NCBI GenBank assembly: GCA_016124735.1
Contig: WGMZ01000002.1
Span: 1 to 64,000, forward strand
Length of the DNA stretch: 64,000 nucleotides
Reading direction: 5' to 3'
Source: Bacteroidota bacterium
GTDB taxonomy: Bacteria > Bacteroidota > Bacteroidia > UBA8524
This document shows, piece after piece, positions 23,711 through 32,922 of the stretch (its first letter is position 1; each line of letters opens with the position of its first letter). The translations under genes and the position numbers were made by a program. The notes beneath the pieces were generated by a model. It was not told where the DNA came from, ran no database searches, and saw nothing but the letters and a program-made list of their open reading frames with translations.

Positions 23711-24460
23711 TCATCTACGCATCAATTCCAAAAACTCATCTTTCCGGGTATTGGAAATCGGGATATTGGTACCATCGTACATTACCGCGTAGCCTCCATC
23801 TGCTTTGACATATTTGGATACCTGAGATAGGTTGATGAGATGAGAATTATGTACACGAAGAAAATCATGCTCCTGAAGAAGAATTTCGTATTCTTTAAGG
23901 TTCTTACTCACCAGTATTTTCTTTCCGTTTACCAGATTGAATTGAGTATAGGCTCCTTGTGCCTCGCAACGCAAGATGTCGGTTACAGGTAAGAATACCA
24001 TGCCGTCTGAGGTACTCAGGGTAATTTTATGCGTTTTCCCCGGTTCTGTCTTCAAGTTCTCTAATAAAGATTTCACCTGCTCTCGCGAAATACCTGAATT
24101 ACGCACATGCTGAACGCGGTCAATGCCTTGAATCAACTCTTTTAGGTCGATTGGTTTTAAGAGGTAATCCAATGCAGAGAACTTAATGGCTTTGATTGCA
24201 TATTGTTCATAGGCGGTAGTAAAAATAACTTCAAAATTGATTTCGGGTATTTTCTCAAGCAGGTCAAAACCGGTGGAAGATTGCATTTCAATATCAAGCA
24301 ATACGAGATCCGGCTGAAGCCCGGTAATGGCTTCGACCCCACTTTCTACGTTGGCCGCCATGCCAACAACTTCCGCGTTGGGGCAAAATTCGTCTATCAA
24401 ATTTTTTAAACCTTCCCGGCTTTTCATTTCATCTTCTACAATGACGACACGTAATTTCAT
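23711..24460 (-). CDS. LytTR-family response regulator
   Basis: A 249-residue two-component regulator. The N-terminal receiver (1-120) has the acidic pocket (IVEDE), the phospho-acceptor Asp in LVLLDIEMQ (about residue 54), TTAYEQYAIKAIKFSALDYLLKP with the conserved Thr, Tyr and Lys. The C-terminal LytTR DNA-binding domain (about 145-249) shows ILRCEAQGAYTQF and FLRVHNSHLINL. It overlaps the 3' end of the upstream kinase gene by 4 nt, so kinase and regulator are a translationally coupled pair. Direct repeats typical of LytTR sites could not be identified here. Confidence 0.93.
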   Translation of the reverse strand: MKLRVVIVEDEMKSREGLKNLIDEFCPNAEVVGMAANVESGVEAITGLQPDLVLLDIEMQSSTGFDLLEKIPEINFEVIFTTAYEQYAIKAIKFSALDYLLKPIDLKELIQGIDRVQHVRNSGISREQVKSLLENLKTEPGKTHKITLSTSDGMVFLPVTDILRCEAQGAYTQFNLVNGKKILVSKNLKEYEILLQEHDFLRVHNSHLINLSQVSKYVKADGGYAVMYDGTNIPISNTRKDEFLELMRR

Positions 24461-27399
24461 AGTATTGGTAATTTAAGTCTGACGGTGGTCCCGCCCGTTT
24501 CGTTGTCTGTTACCTGAACCAGTTCTTCGATTGGAGTTTCTTCTGAGATGAGTTGAAGCCTGTTGGCTGCAATTTCCATCCCGTATGATTTATGATTTGG
24601 TTTGCGTTGCGAGTTAATGGATGCCGATTTTTCTCTTCCGATGCCATTGTCGACAATCGTACAAATGATGAATTCACCTTCTCTGCGCATGCCAATGGTT
24701 AAATGTCCTTCTCCGGTTTCGAGATGCAGCAAACCATGAATTATGGCGTTCTCCACAAAAGGCTGAAGGAGCATGCCGGGGATTTCAATCTGACTAATTC
24801 TCAGGCTGTCTTCAATATCGAAAGAGTAGCTAAAATGGCCGTCGAAACGCATGGATTCCATCTCCAGGTAACGGCTTAACATTTGGATTTCTTCATTCAA
24901 AGGAACTTTCAATGCCTTGGTGTGATCGAGCACCAGGCGCAGCAAGCGGGCAAATTTTGATAAATAGATAAGAGAGGATTTTTTATCGTTCTGAGTAATA
25001 AAATACTGAATGGCATTCAATGAATTGAAGATGAAATGAGGGTTCATTCGTGCTTGAAATGCCAGGTATCTGGATTCGGAAAGCTGGCGTGTTACTTCCA
25101 TTGCGGCATTTTGCTTTTTAAAGGCAGAAGCCATTTTCCATCTGAAATACGAAGAAACGAGTATCAGGAAAAGACTAATAATGCTGATATAAAACCAGGT
25201 GCTCATCCAAAAAGGCCGGGCGATGATAATGTGCAGGCTTTTCTTTTCCGAATATGCTTTGTTGGCCCGATTATAGGCGGCGGCCATAAGGGTATACTCT
25301 CCCGGCGGCAAATTTCCCAGGTTCAGAATGCCATTGTCCGGTGCTTTCATCCATTCCTTATTCATCCCTTCCAGATGAAACCAGTACTCTAAATTTTCTG
25401 CTCCGGATAGCAAGATTCCTTTCAGATGGATTTGCAGCGAGTTCAGGCTGAATGGAACATGGTAGAGGGAATCGGGTTGCGGATTATAAATCAGTTGAGG
25501 GATTTCCGTCACATCCTCAAAATCATTGTGCAGGTAAATCGCATCAAACTGAATGATTGGCGGAGATACATTTTTAGATTCAAGACGAGGGTCTATACAG
25601 AGGATGCCTTCGGAATTCCCAATCCATAATTTACCCGTACTGGTATCTATTTCAAACCGGCCATATTCCCAAAAAGCATCAGGTACACCCTGATTCTCAT
25701 TAAAACTTTTGATGTAATAGGCCGCGCTACCCGCACGTACAATTTTCGCGATTCCTCCGAGTGTCGAAACCCAGATCTGGCCTTGCTGGTCAACAATGGA
25801 ACTTTGCACATAATTCGAGGGTAAACCGCTCTTTGAAGTCAGTATCGTGTCCTTTTTCAGCCGACCATTTTCAATCCGGGCAATCAGAAGCCCAAGGCCT
25901 TTGGTACAGGCATAAACGTATTCGCCTTTGCGGTACAGACTCTCAATGACAACGGCTTTATTGCCGAAAAATGAACGGTAATCAATCAGTGAATCACCGA
26001 CTTTTTGATACAATTCCTGATTTGTTCCGAGTAGAAAGACCTCATCATCCACCCACATACCCAGGATATTTTTGGTGTGCAACTCTTTGTGAAGGAATTC
26101 AGTATACTGGTCCTTATCCCACACATAGTATCCGTGGGAAGACCCCATATAGACTTTTCCTTTATGGTAGTCGAATACGTCGCAACGATAAAAAGGACCT
26201 TTCCCGAATTTTTTGTTTTCATAATGACCATCCGGATAGCGAATGACCAGGCCGGTTAAGGAAGAGCCGAAATAAGCATATCCTTCCGGAGTAAAACAGA
26301 TATCCGGAATTTCGCTGCCCTGCACCGGCTTGTCTTTAAAAATCTCCTTGATACCTTTGGAACTGGCGGCGTATTGATAGAATCCATCTGTAAATAACAG
26401 AGAGTCGGGCGCGATAATTCGGCACCCATAAACATTTTTTGCCCGAATTGAGTCGTTTGGAAAGTTTAAAGTAAAAGTTCGTCTAAAGCGCCAAAGTCCG
26501 AAAAGCGAGCCCACCCACAGATTCCCCTCCCGATCCACCTTGATGGAATTCACCATGTCGGATGGGATCTTGGTGAAATTGTTCAGCCATTTGATGTAAT
26601 GCCCATTTTCGTAGATGAGAAATCCGTGTTGTGTTCCGACAAATACATACGATGAGTCGCAGGTAAGAAAGGCAGCGATGAAACCAAGGTCTCCATCGGG
26701 TATATCTACGTTTTCTCCCGTGATCTTGACTTCCGGTTGATAAGGCGCACGTTTCAGTTTGTTGTGGAGCATCCCGTACCAGAGATAGCCGTCTGGGCCT
26801 AGCAACAGGGATTGAACTCTTTCGTTCGGTTCGTCAATAATGGGAACGAGAACCTTATTTTTAAAACGATAGACGCCTCCCGAACCACCAATCAGTACAT
26901 TCCCTGCCGAATCGGTGGCTGCACAGTAGAATAGTTTTTTATCCTTGTTGGGATAGAAAATCATGCTGTCGCCTGAGATGGCGCCAATAATATCCCTGCC
27001 AATTACCAGTACCTGTCCGTCTTTGTCGCGGATTAGCGCCTTGACATAAACAGGCACACCTTCATAGCTGGACACATAGTTTTGAAAAGTCAACCCATTG
27101 AAACGCGCCACTCCATCCCCGTATTGAACATACAGGTTTCCATTCAGGTCTTCGCAGAAATCTGCATTGTAGCTGAAAGGCAATCCATCTTCCAGAGAAT
27201 AATTCACAAAGTTCTTCCCGTCAAAGCGGCTGATTCCTGCCAGGGAAGAAACCCAAAGAAAGCCTTTTCTGTCCTGGTAAACCTGAATGATATTTCCCGA
27301 AGGCAATCCATCGCTTATCGTAAAATGGCGAATGGCGTATTCCTGAGCATCAGTAAAAATGGAGAGGAACAGAGAAAAAAGCAACAGGAGCTTTTTCAT
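24457..27399 (-). CDS. LytS-type sensor kinase with periplasmic propeller
   Basis: A 980-residue sensor kinase. After a signal peptide (MKKLLLLFSLFLSIFTDAQ) come two-component-regulator propeller repeats (about 25-610; IRHFTISDGLPSGNI, QDRKGFLWVSS, DREGNLWVGSLFGLWRF), a Y_Y_Y domain (about 650-735; WMKAPDNGILNLGNLPPGEYTL), one membrane segment (about 740-762), and a LytS/His_kinase module with the phospho-acceptor His in NPHFIFNSLNAIQYF (about 786) and the ATP-binding N and G boxes (FVENAIIHG, DNGIGR). Such one-membrane-pass kinases sense periplasmic ligands; in gut relatives these are glycans as hybrid kinases, here the partner is a separate LytTR regulator. No polysaccharide-use genes lie nearby, so the ligand is unknown. 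Confidence 0.93.
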   Translation of the reverse strand: MKKLLLLFSLFLSIFTDAQEYAIRHFTISDGLPSGNIIQVYQDRKGFLWVSSLAGISRFDGKNFVNYSLEDGLPFSYNADFCEDLNGNLYVQYGDGVARFNGLTFQNYVSSYEGVPVYVKALIRDKDGQVLVIGRDIIGAISGDSMIFYPNKDKKLFYCAATDSAGNVLIGGSGGVYRFKNKVLVPIIDEPNERVQSLLLGPDGYLWYGMLHNKLKRAPYQPEVKITGENVDIPDGDLGFIAAFLTCDSSYVFVGTQHGFLIYENGHYIKWLNNFTKIPSDMVNSIKVDREGNLWVGSLFGLWRFRRTFTLNFPNDSIRAKNVYGCRIIAPDSLLFTDGFYQYAASSKGIKEIFKDKPVQGSEIPDICFTPEGYAYFGSSLTGLVIRYPDGHYENKKFGKGPFYRCDVFDYHKGKVYMGSSHGYYVWDKDQYTEFLHKELHTKNILGMWVDDEVFLLGTNQELYQKVGDSLIDYRSFFGNKAVVIESLYRKGEYVYACTKGLGLLIARIENGRLKKDTILTSKSGLPSNYVQSSIVDQQGQIWVSTLGGIAKIVRAGSAAYYIKSFNENQGVPDAFWEYGRFEIDTSTGKLWIGNSEGILCIDPRLESKNVSPPIIQFDAIYLHNDFEDVTEIPQLIYNPQPDSLYHVPFSLNSLQIHLKGILLSGAENLEYWFHLEGMNKEWMKAPDNGILNLGNLPPGEYTLMAAAYNRANKAYSEKKSLHIIIARPFWMSTWFYISIISLFLILVSSYFRWKMASAFKKQNAAMEVTRQLSESRYLAFQARMNPHFIFNSLNAIQYFITQNDKKSSLIYLSKFARLLRLVLDHTKALKVPLNEEIQMLSRYLEMESMRFDGHFSYSFDIEDSLRISQIEIPGMLLQPFVENAIIHGLLHLETGEGHLTIGMRREGEFIICTIVDNGIGREKSASINSQRKPNHKSYGMEIAANRLQLISEETPIEELVQVTDNETGGTTVRLKLPIL

Positions 27400-27501
27400 G
27401 AAGGGAGGTAATATCGGTTCTCACCGACAAGTTAAATCAGATAATTAACTTTTATCACATTTGGACTTACGAATGGAAGAAATCAATTCACACTGAAAAA
27501 A

Positions 27502-27524
27502 TACTTTTGTCCAATGTACATTTG
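27502..27524 (+). promoter_or_regulatory. Two tandem TAnnTTTG elements before the EamA gene
   Basis: TACTTTTG (27502-27509) and TACATTTG (27517-27524) are both perfect -7 matches. The second ends 6 nt before the GTG at 27531, the spacing seen for several genes in this window, and so supports that start codon. Confidence 0.5.
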
Positions 27525-27530
27525 CTTGCT

Positions 27531-28439
27531 GTGAGCAATGAGTTAAAGAAGGCCTATTGGCTCCTTCATATCTCCATTCTGTTATTTGGCTTTACTGCCA
27601 TACTGGGCAAAAAAATTTCGCTTGATGCATCCGTGTTGGTATGGCATCGCCTTTGGATCACCTGTCTTGCCATAGTCTTTATTCCCGGAGTTTTGAAAGC
27701 AATTGGCAGCATGACCCGGAAAGAAATCATTCGCTTCATGGGTATTGGAATTATCACCTCCATGCATTGGCTTGCATTTTATGGTTCCATTAAGCTTTCC
27801 AATGTTTCCATCGCGCTTAGCTGTCTGGCTACTACCGCACTTTTTACCAGTTTTATAGAGCCTTTTTTCTTTAAGCGGAAAATCAATCCGATAGAAGTGA
27901 TTTTGGGCGTTGCGGTGGCAATTGGCATTGCCATTATCACGCATGCAACGTTTGGTTACGAGAAGGGCATTATGGTTGGCCTTCTTGCCGCAGTGCTGGC
28001 AGCAATTTTCTCCACACTCAATAAAAAATACATGCAGAACCATAATCCGGTAACCATGACTTTTCTGGAACTGGGAACGGGTTTTTTATTTATAAGCGTG
28101 ATTCTTCCTTTCTATTTTTCAAAATTCCCGCAGACGGTATTTCAACCCACAGCGGAAGATTGGGGTTGGTTGCTCGTTCTGGCCATTTTGTGTACAGCGG
28201 TGGCGTACGTTATGGCACTGATGGCACTGAAAGAAATATCGGCATTCAACTCCTCCCTGGCTCTTAATCTTGAACCTGTATACGGAATCCTGATGGCCAT
28301 GGCGTTTTTTGATGAACAAAAGGAATTGGGTTTTCAATTCTATTTGGGTACCGGTATTATTCTGCTTAGCGTTTTCCTGTACCCCGTAATGAAAAGAAGA
28401 CAACGTAAAAAACAGAACAAAGCAGCCCTTGCGGCCTAA
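27531..28439 (+). CDS. EamA-family (DMT) transporter
   Basis: A 302-residue inner-membrane protein with ten predicted membrane segments in two EamA repeats (about 8-135 and 150-290), for example WLLHISILLFGFTAILGK and GIMVGLLAAVLAAIFST. DMT superfamily exporters of this type move amino acids, nucleotides or other metabolites; the substrate cannot be told. The N-terminus has no suitable ATG in frame: in-frame TTG codons at 27507 and 27522 and a GTG at 27531 exist. The GTG (MSNELKKAYWLL) is favoured by the promoter position and by giving a charged N-terminus before the first membrane segment. Basic C-terminal tail. The rimB-like gene follows after 22 nt. Confidence 0.85.
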   Translation: MSNELKKAYWLLHISILLFGFTAILGKKISLDASVLVWHRLWITCLAIVFIPGVLKAIGSMTRKEIIRFMGIGIITSMHWLAFYGSIKLSNVSIALSCLATTALFTSFIEPFFFKRKINPIEVILGVAVAIGIAIITHATFGYEKGIMVGLLAAVLAAIFSTLNKKYMQNHNPVTMTFLELGTGFLFISVILPFYFSKFPQTVFQPTAEDWGWLLVLAILCTAVAYVMALMALKEISAFNSSLALNLEPVYGILMAMAFFDEQKELGFQFYLGTGIILLSVFLYPVMKRRQRKKQNKAALAA

Positions 28440-28461
28440 GAAACATTAGATAAATTGCAGT

Positions 28462-28941
28462 ATGAAAAAAATTGGCTGGAAAGAGAAAGTCAGTTTTCCT
28501 GAATTTGATTTGATGGATCTTCCAGCAAAGATTGATACCGGAGCACGCACATCGGTCGTTCATTGTAAGTCTATTGAAATCATCAAAAGGTACCGTAAGC
28601 CGTATGTTAAATTTGTTTTACTCGACCCGGAAACACCTGGATACAGCGGGAAAGAATTTATCTTGCCTTTTCATAAAGAAAGAAAGGTGAGAAACTCTTT
28701 CGGACAGGAAGAAAACCGCATCGTAGTGCAGACAGTAGCCGAATTGTTCAATAAAAAATATCCGATTGAAATATCACTCCGGGATCGTTCCGACATGGAA
28801 TTTCCAATGCTATTGGGGAGAAGTTTCATCCGTAAAAATTTTGTCGTCGATGTGTCCAGATCCAATCTGAGCGCTCGGTATAAAAAGAAAAAACTCAAAG
28901 AGAAGAAGGAACGTGAAAATCGCGATACTCTCCAGAAATAA
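28462..28941 (+). CDS. rimB: RimB-like retropepsin-type protease
   Basis: A 159-residue protein of the COG4067/RimK-C family. The aspartic protease motif DTGARTS is at residues 25-31 and a late [17 protein letters not shown] segment matches the conserved LLGR region. In pseudomonads RimB is a retropepsin-like peptidase that works with RimK to adjust the glutamate tail on ribosomal protein S6. Here the gene overlaps rimK by 29 nt, which fits the same pairing. The C-terminus is strongly basic and acidic ([13 protein letters not shown]). A role in removing glutamates is family-based inference. Confidence 0.85.
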   Translation: MKKIGWKEKVSFPEFDLMDLPAKIDTGARTSVVHCKSIEIIKRYRKPYVKFVLLDPETPGYSGKEFILPFHKERKVRNSFGQEENRIVVQTVAELFNKKYPIEISLRDRSDMEFPMLLGRSFIRKNFVVDVSRSNLSARYKKKKLKEKKERENRDTLQK

Positions 28942-29824
28942 GAACTTATACTCCACCAGCAGGCTCGTGCAAGCTGCTGAGCAACGGGGCCATGAATGCA
29001 TCGTGCTGAATCATCTCAAATGTTATGTGGGGATGAGTAAAGGCAATACCACCATCCATTACAATGGCGAAGCCGTCATGGATATTGACGCGGTGATTCC
29101 AAGAATTGGCGCTTCGGTAACATTTTATGGTACGGCCATTACCCGCCATTTTGAGATGATGGGTGTGTTTTCGGCCAATGAAAGCCAGGCTATAACGCGT
29201 TCGCGCGACAAGCTGCGAAGCATGCAGATTTTGGCCAGAGCAGGCATTGGAATGCCTATTACCGGCTTTGCCCGCAGCGCAAAAGATGTGGGTGATTTGA
29301 TCCGAATGGTGGGAGGAACTCCCCTGGTTATCAAATTACTCGAAGGCACGCAAGGTATAGGGGTTGTACTGGCCGAAACCAAGAAGGCAGCCGAATCAGT
29401 AATCGAGGCCTTTTATGGCTTGGAGGTAAACATACTGGTTCAGGAATTTATCAGGGAGTCAAAAGGAAGCGATATCCGGGCATTTGTAGTAGATGGTAAG
29501 ATCGTCGGGGCAATGAAACGCACAGCAAAAGATGGAGAATTTCGCTCCAATTTGCACCGGGGAGGATCGGCCGAACTAATCAAGCTAAGCCGGGAAGAGA
29601 AAAGAACAGCGCTGAATGCGGCGAAGGCACTTGGACTATCGGTTTGCGGAGTTGATATGCTTCAATCTTCCAGAGGCCCGCTGGTAATGGAAGTGAATTC
29701 GTCCCCGGGATTGGAAGGAATTGAGAAGGCTACCGGTAAAGATATCGCTGGAAAAATTATTGAGTACCTGGAAAAGAGGCATCAGGCCGGGAGCAATAAA
29801 ACCAAGGATAAAATTGGCGTTTAA
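28913..29824 (+). CDS. rimK: Ribosomal protein S6-type glutamate ligase RimK
   Basis: ATP-grasp ligase of 303 residues that adds glutamates to the C-terminus of ribosomal protein S6. ATP-grasp features are visible: [18 protein letters not shown] (phosphate-binding loop, near residue 140), [40 protein letters not shown] and the metal-binding [14 protein letters not shown] near residue 262. The start lies inside the 3' end of the rimB-like gene, indicating coupled expression. The stop directly abuts the stop of the convergent MFS gene with no spacer. Confidence 0.93.
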   Translation: MKIAILSRNKNLYSTSRLVQAAEQRGHECIVLNHLKCYVGMSKGNTTIHYNGEAVMDIDAVIPRIGASVTFYGTAITRHFEMMGVFSANESQAITRSRDKLRSMQILARAGIGMPITGFARSAKDVGDLIRMVGGTPLVIKLLEGTQGIGVVLAETKKAAESVIEAFYGLEVNILVQEFIRESKGSDIRAFVVDGKIVGAMKRTAKDGEFRSNLHRGGSAELIKLSREEKRTALNAAKALGLSVCGVDMLQSSRGPLVMEVNSSPGLEGIEKATGKDIAGKIIEYLEKRHQAGSNKTKDKIGV

Positions 29825-31039
29825 TCAGGCCGTTTTGTCCTGAGGAAAACGGAGTAGCAAAATTCCCGCAACGGCCAATACGCCAATAATTGTCGCGCTT
29901 TGTACCAATCCATTGAGCCCGATTTCGGAAAGCAGGGTCCCGGAAAGGATCACAAAAATCAAGATACCAATGGCATTAAAAGATTGCTGAATGGTGAAAT
30001 CTGTTCCTGGACTGCTGTGCCTGCTGCGGTCCATCATTACCGTAAAAAGAGCCACCGTTGACAGACCGGCTAGTAAATCATTCAGCAGCACTCCACTTAG
30101 GATCCAGCCATCCGCAACTTCCAGATTAGGGAGGAGAAGCAAGGTAAAAAAAGCCGGAATTTTCAAGGTACCATACAATACCAGAGAACGTTTTCTACCC
30201 AACGAGTCGATAATGAGCCCGCCAAGAACAGCTCCCAGGATGGAAGCACCATTTCCAAGAACGCCAATAACAAACCCAATTTCTGATTCGGAATAATGCC
30301 GATCACTCAAGAGCGAAGGAAGCATGGTTCGGGCCAGAACCTGATTTCCCATAAAAAGGATGGAAACCAGAAGCCAGGCTTTGTTCTTCCATACAAATTC
30401 AGAGATGGACTTTCGACCCGGTTTAGCATGCGCCGGATCAGGTGCTTTGTTGCTTTCCTGGTAAGGGATGATAAAAGGTAGAGGCAGCAAAAAGAACAAG
30501 GCCAGAAACAGGATGGAAGCAGTCCATCCGAAATAATCGAAGATGATGAGAATAGCGGCACCTCCAAGTAATTCACCCAGATAGTACCCACCCATTTGCA
30601 TGATATTCCCTAAGCCGTACTGTTTTCTATTGAGGGATAAAACAGCCAATCCATCTGTAGCAATATCCTGTGTGGCAGATATAAAGCTATAGATTAGAAA
30701 AAGAATATAGACCTGCAAAAGCTGACTTTCCAGATGAAGAAATGCAGCGATAGCCAATACTAAAGCACCAAGAATTTGCAAAGGAACAATCCATTTTTTT
30801 CGGTGATTCGGACTGCCAGACCCAATGCGGTCTACCAGAGGAGCCCAAAGGAATTTTAAAACCCAGGGCAATAGAAGCAAACCCATGGATCTCGAAATGG
30901 AGTCATAAGGAATATGCTGATTTTTTAAAAAAACCTGAAAGCCCGTTTTGATAAAAGACACCGGCACTGATTGCGAAATATACAGTGTGCTGATTAGTAG
31001 CAATTTGTCGCGTGAAATGCCTGGTATCTTAAGGGTCAA
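29825..31039 (-). CDS. MFS transporter, AmpG/RhtX-like
   Basis: A 404-residue major facilitator with about 12 membrane segments. The first loop segment LPWVLKFLWAPLVDRIG is typical of the AmpG and RhtX/FptX (PAT) branch, which import muropeptides or siderophores. Other family marks are ATDGLAVLSLNRKQYGLGNIMQMGGY and GLIIDSLGRKRSL. The substrate cannot be settled. The start is a TTG at 31039 (no in-frame ATG before the second membrane segment), with a perfect TACTTTTG element at 31062-31069, 22 nt upstream. Confidence 0.82.
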   Translation of the reverse strand: MTLKIPGISRDKLLLISTLYISQSVPVSFIKTGFQVFLKNQHIPYDSISRSMGLLLLPWVLKFLWAPLVDRIGSGSPNHRKKWIVPLQILGALVLAIAAFLHLESQLLQVYILFLIYSFISATQDIATDGLAVLSLNRKQYGLGNIMQMGGYYLGELLGGAAILIIFDYFGWTASILFLALFFLLPLPFIIPYQESNKAPDPAHAKPGRKSISEFVWKNKAWLLVSILFMGNQVLARTMLPSLLSDRHYSESEIGFVIGVLGNGASILGAVLGGLIIDSLGRKRSLVLYGTLKIPAFFTLLLLPNLEVADGWILSGVLLNDLLAGLSTVALFTVMMDRSRHSSPGTDFTIQQSFNAIGILIFVILSGTLLSEIGLNGLVQSATIIGVLAVAGILLLRFPQDKTA

Positions 31040-31061
31040 TTTAGAATGGGTCAGCTTGAGG

Positions 31062-31069
31062 CAAAAGTA
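31062..31069 (-). promoter_or_regulatory. -7 promoter element of the MFS gene (TACTTTTG)
   Basis: Perfect TAnnTTTG on the minus strand, 22 nt before the TTG start at 31039. It supports the non-ATG start and marks the divergent promoter region shared with the barrel gene at 31139. Confidence 0.55.
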
Positions 31070-31111
31070 CGCTCTTTTTGAAATCCTGCACGGGGCTCAC
31101 ACATTTTTTAT

Positions 31112-31119
31112 TAGCTTTG
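31112..31119 (+). promoter_or_regulatory. -7 promoter element of the barrel gene (TAGCTTTG)
   Basis: Perfect TAnnTTTG, 19 nt before the ATG at 31139. Confidence 0.55.
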
Positions 31120-31138
31120 ATAGGCATCAGCAATTGTT

Positions 31139-31888
31139 ATGAAAAAGCTCTTATTTGCCTTAACTTTAACAGGCCTTCTTCCTCTGACTTCCAAAGCGCA
31201 ATATTGGACAAGCGGGGGAGAATTGATTTTTTCCTGGGCTAATTATCAAGATAGTACCCAAAAGCTAAATGGTCCTCCCCGCTTCACCCTTTTCCTGAAT
31301 TTGAACTATAAGTACAATATTGACTTTGGTCAGCATTTCGGGATGGCCTTTGGATTTGGCATTCGCAATATGGGATTCATTACCACCAATGAGGTGTACG
31401 CTGTTCCGGGCACGGGAGATATTCCCATTAAATACGATAAAATTAAAAGACGGTCATACAATTTGGGTGTTCCGGTGATGTTTAAAATTGGCAACGTGAA
31501 AAAGGACCGTTTCCTGGCTATTGGTGGAGAATATGAATGGCTTTTCCATTACAAGGAGAAACGATTTATTAGCGGACAAAAAACCAAGAGAAAAGCATTC
31601 AATTCCAATGAAACGAACCGCTTTTTACCTTCGGTATTTGTAGCCTATCAGATGAATGATTTTGGGATGATTAAGGTGCAGTATTACCTAAACGATTTTC
31701 TGAATAAAAACTTCGTTGATCAGCTTGGTAACAAGCCCTATGCGAATACCAGCAGCCAGATTATGATGATTTCCTGGATGGGAAATATGCGTGCCAACAA
31801 ACTCAAATCTAAAATTAAAAACCAAACGAAAGAAGACGAGTACTCTGCCTTTAATCATGTGTTAAAAAATGTCAGAGTAAGTTATTAG
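31139..31888 (+). CDS. Putative outer-membrane beta-barrel protein
   Basis: A 249-residue protein with signal peptide MKKLLFALTLTGLLPLTSKAQ and alternating strands such as FTLFLNLNYKYNIDF, MAFGFGIRNMGFI and YNLGVPVMFKIGN, the layout of PorT/outer-membrane beta-barrel family proteins. The segment after residue 220 (MRANKLKSKIKNQTKEDEY) is polar and not barrel-like, so the barrel may be followed by a short tail. Function unknown. The 3' end overlaps the convergent asd gene by 17 nt. Confidence 0.7.
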   Translation: MKKLLFALTLTGLLPLTSKAQYWTSGGELIFSWANYQDSTQKLNGPPRFTLFLNLNYKYNIDFGQHFGMAFGFGIRNMGFITTNEVYAVPGTGDIPIKYDKIKRRSYNLGVPVMFKIGNVKKDRFLAIGGEYEWLFHYKEKRFISGQKTKRKAFNSNETNRFLPSVFVAYQMNDFGMIKVQYYLNDFLNKNFVDQLGNKPYANTSSQIMMISWMGNMRANKLKSKIKNQTKEDEYSAFNHVLKNVRVSY

Positions 31889-32861
31889 CGAGACAAAATT
31901 CCGCTATTTGAACGGCATTGGTGGCAGCTCCTTTCCGAAGGTTGTCCGCAACAATCCACATGTTCAGGGTATTCGGCTGAGATTCATCCCGGCGTATGCG
32001 ACCTACGAAAGTGGCGTCCTTCCCCTGACTGTCTTTTGGCATAGGGTAGATTTTATTATTCGGGTCATCCACTACTTCAATCCCTGGCATTTGTTCTAAA
32101 AGATTGTGTACTTCTTCCAATGTAAAGTCCTGTTCGAACTCCACATTCACCGATTCCGAATGCCCGCCCATCACCGGAATACGCACTGCCGTTGCCGTTA
32201 ATTGAACGGTATCATCTCCCAGAATTTTTTTAGTCTCATTCACCATCTTCATCTCTTCTTTGGTATAGTGGTTATCGAGAAAGACGTCGATCTGTGGGAT
32301 GACATTCAGGTCGATTGCGTAAGGGTATGCCATTTCGCCTTTTATCCCTTTGCGTTCATTCATCATCTGCTCAACGGCTTTCACGCCAGTGCCTGTTACA
32401 CTCTGATAGGTGCTTACAACAACCCGCTTAATGGTATAGCGGTCGTGAAGCGGCTTAAGAGCCAGCACCATTTGGATGGTTGAACAGTTGGGATTGGCAA
32501 TAATTTTATCCTGAGCATTCAGGGTGTTCGCATTGACCTCGGGAACCACCAGCTTTTTGTCGGGGTCCATCCGCCATGCCGAAGAGTTATCAATCACGAG
32601 GGTGCCAACGGCCGAAAACCGGGGGGCATTTTCCAGCGACACGGATCCGCCAGCGGAGAACAGGGCCAGATTTGGTTTTTTTGCAATGGCATCATCCATG
32701 GAATGAATCTTCCAGGATTTCCCTTTGAAAAAAACTTCCTTTCCAACCGACTTTTCAGAAGCAACAGGAATCAATTCCGTAACCGGAAAATTTCTTTCTT
32801 CCAAAACCTGAAGCATCACCTGGCCTACCATACCTGTGGCACCCACAACCGCGACTTTCAT
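31872..32861 (-). CDS. asd: Aspartate-semialdehyde dehydrogenase
   Basis: NADPH-dependent reduction of aspartyl-4-phosphate to the semialdehyde, feeding lysine/diaminopimelate, threonine and methionine synthesis. The 329-residue protein has the N-terminal Rossmann motif GATGMVGQ (residues 7-14), the catalytic Cys126 in NPNCSTIQM, and the C-terminal catalytic HSESVNVEF segment with the substrate-binding GRIRRD region. A perfect -7 element TACCTTTG lies at 32890-32897. Transcribed alone, divergent from the lamin-tail gene. Confidence 0.96.
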   Translation of the reverse strand: MKVAVVGATGMVGQVMLQVLEERNFPVTELIPVASEKSVGKEVFFKGKSWKIHSMDDAIAKKPNLALFSAGGSVSLENAPRFSAVGTLVIDNSSAWRMDPDKKLVVPEVNANTLNAQDKIIANPNCSTIQMVLALKPLHDRYTIKRVVVSTYQSVTGTGVKAVEQMMNERKGIKGEMAYPYAIDLNVIPQIDVFLDNHYTKEEMKMVNETKKILGDDTVQLTATAVRIPVMGGHSESVNVEFEQDFTLEEVHNLLEQMPGIEVVDDPNNKIYPMPKDSQGKDATFVGRIRRDESQPNTLNMWIVADNLRKGAATNAVQIAEFCLANNLL

Positions 32862-32889
32862 AACAATTTTTTGACGTGTTTAAGACCGG

Positions 32890-32897
32890 CAAAGGTA
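32890..32897 (-). promoter_or_regulatory. -7 promoter element of asd (TACCTTTG)
   Basis: Perfect TAnnTTTG on the minus strand, 28 nt before the asd start codon. Confidence 0.55.
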
Positions 32898-32922
32898 TGT
32901 CTTTCCGCTAATTTCACGAGCC

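Noticed and set aside
23583..23792. 69-codon plus-strand frame in the gap after the OmpA/TPR lipoprotein gene
   Set aside because: Overlaps the LytTR gene end, no signal peptide, motif or promoter of its own.
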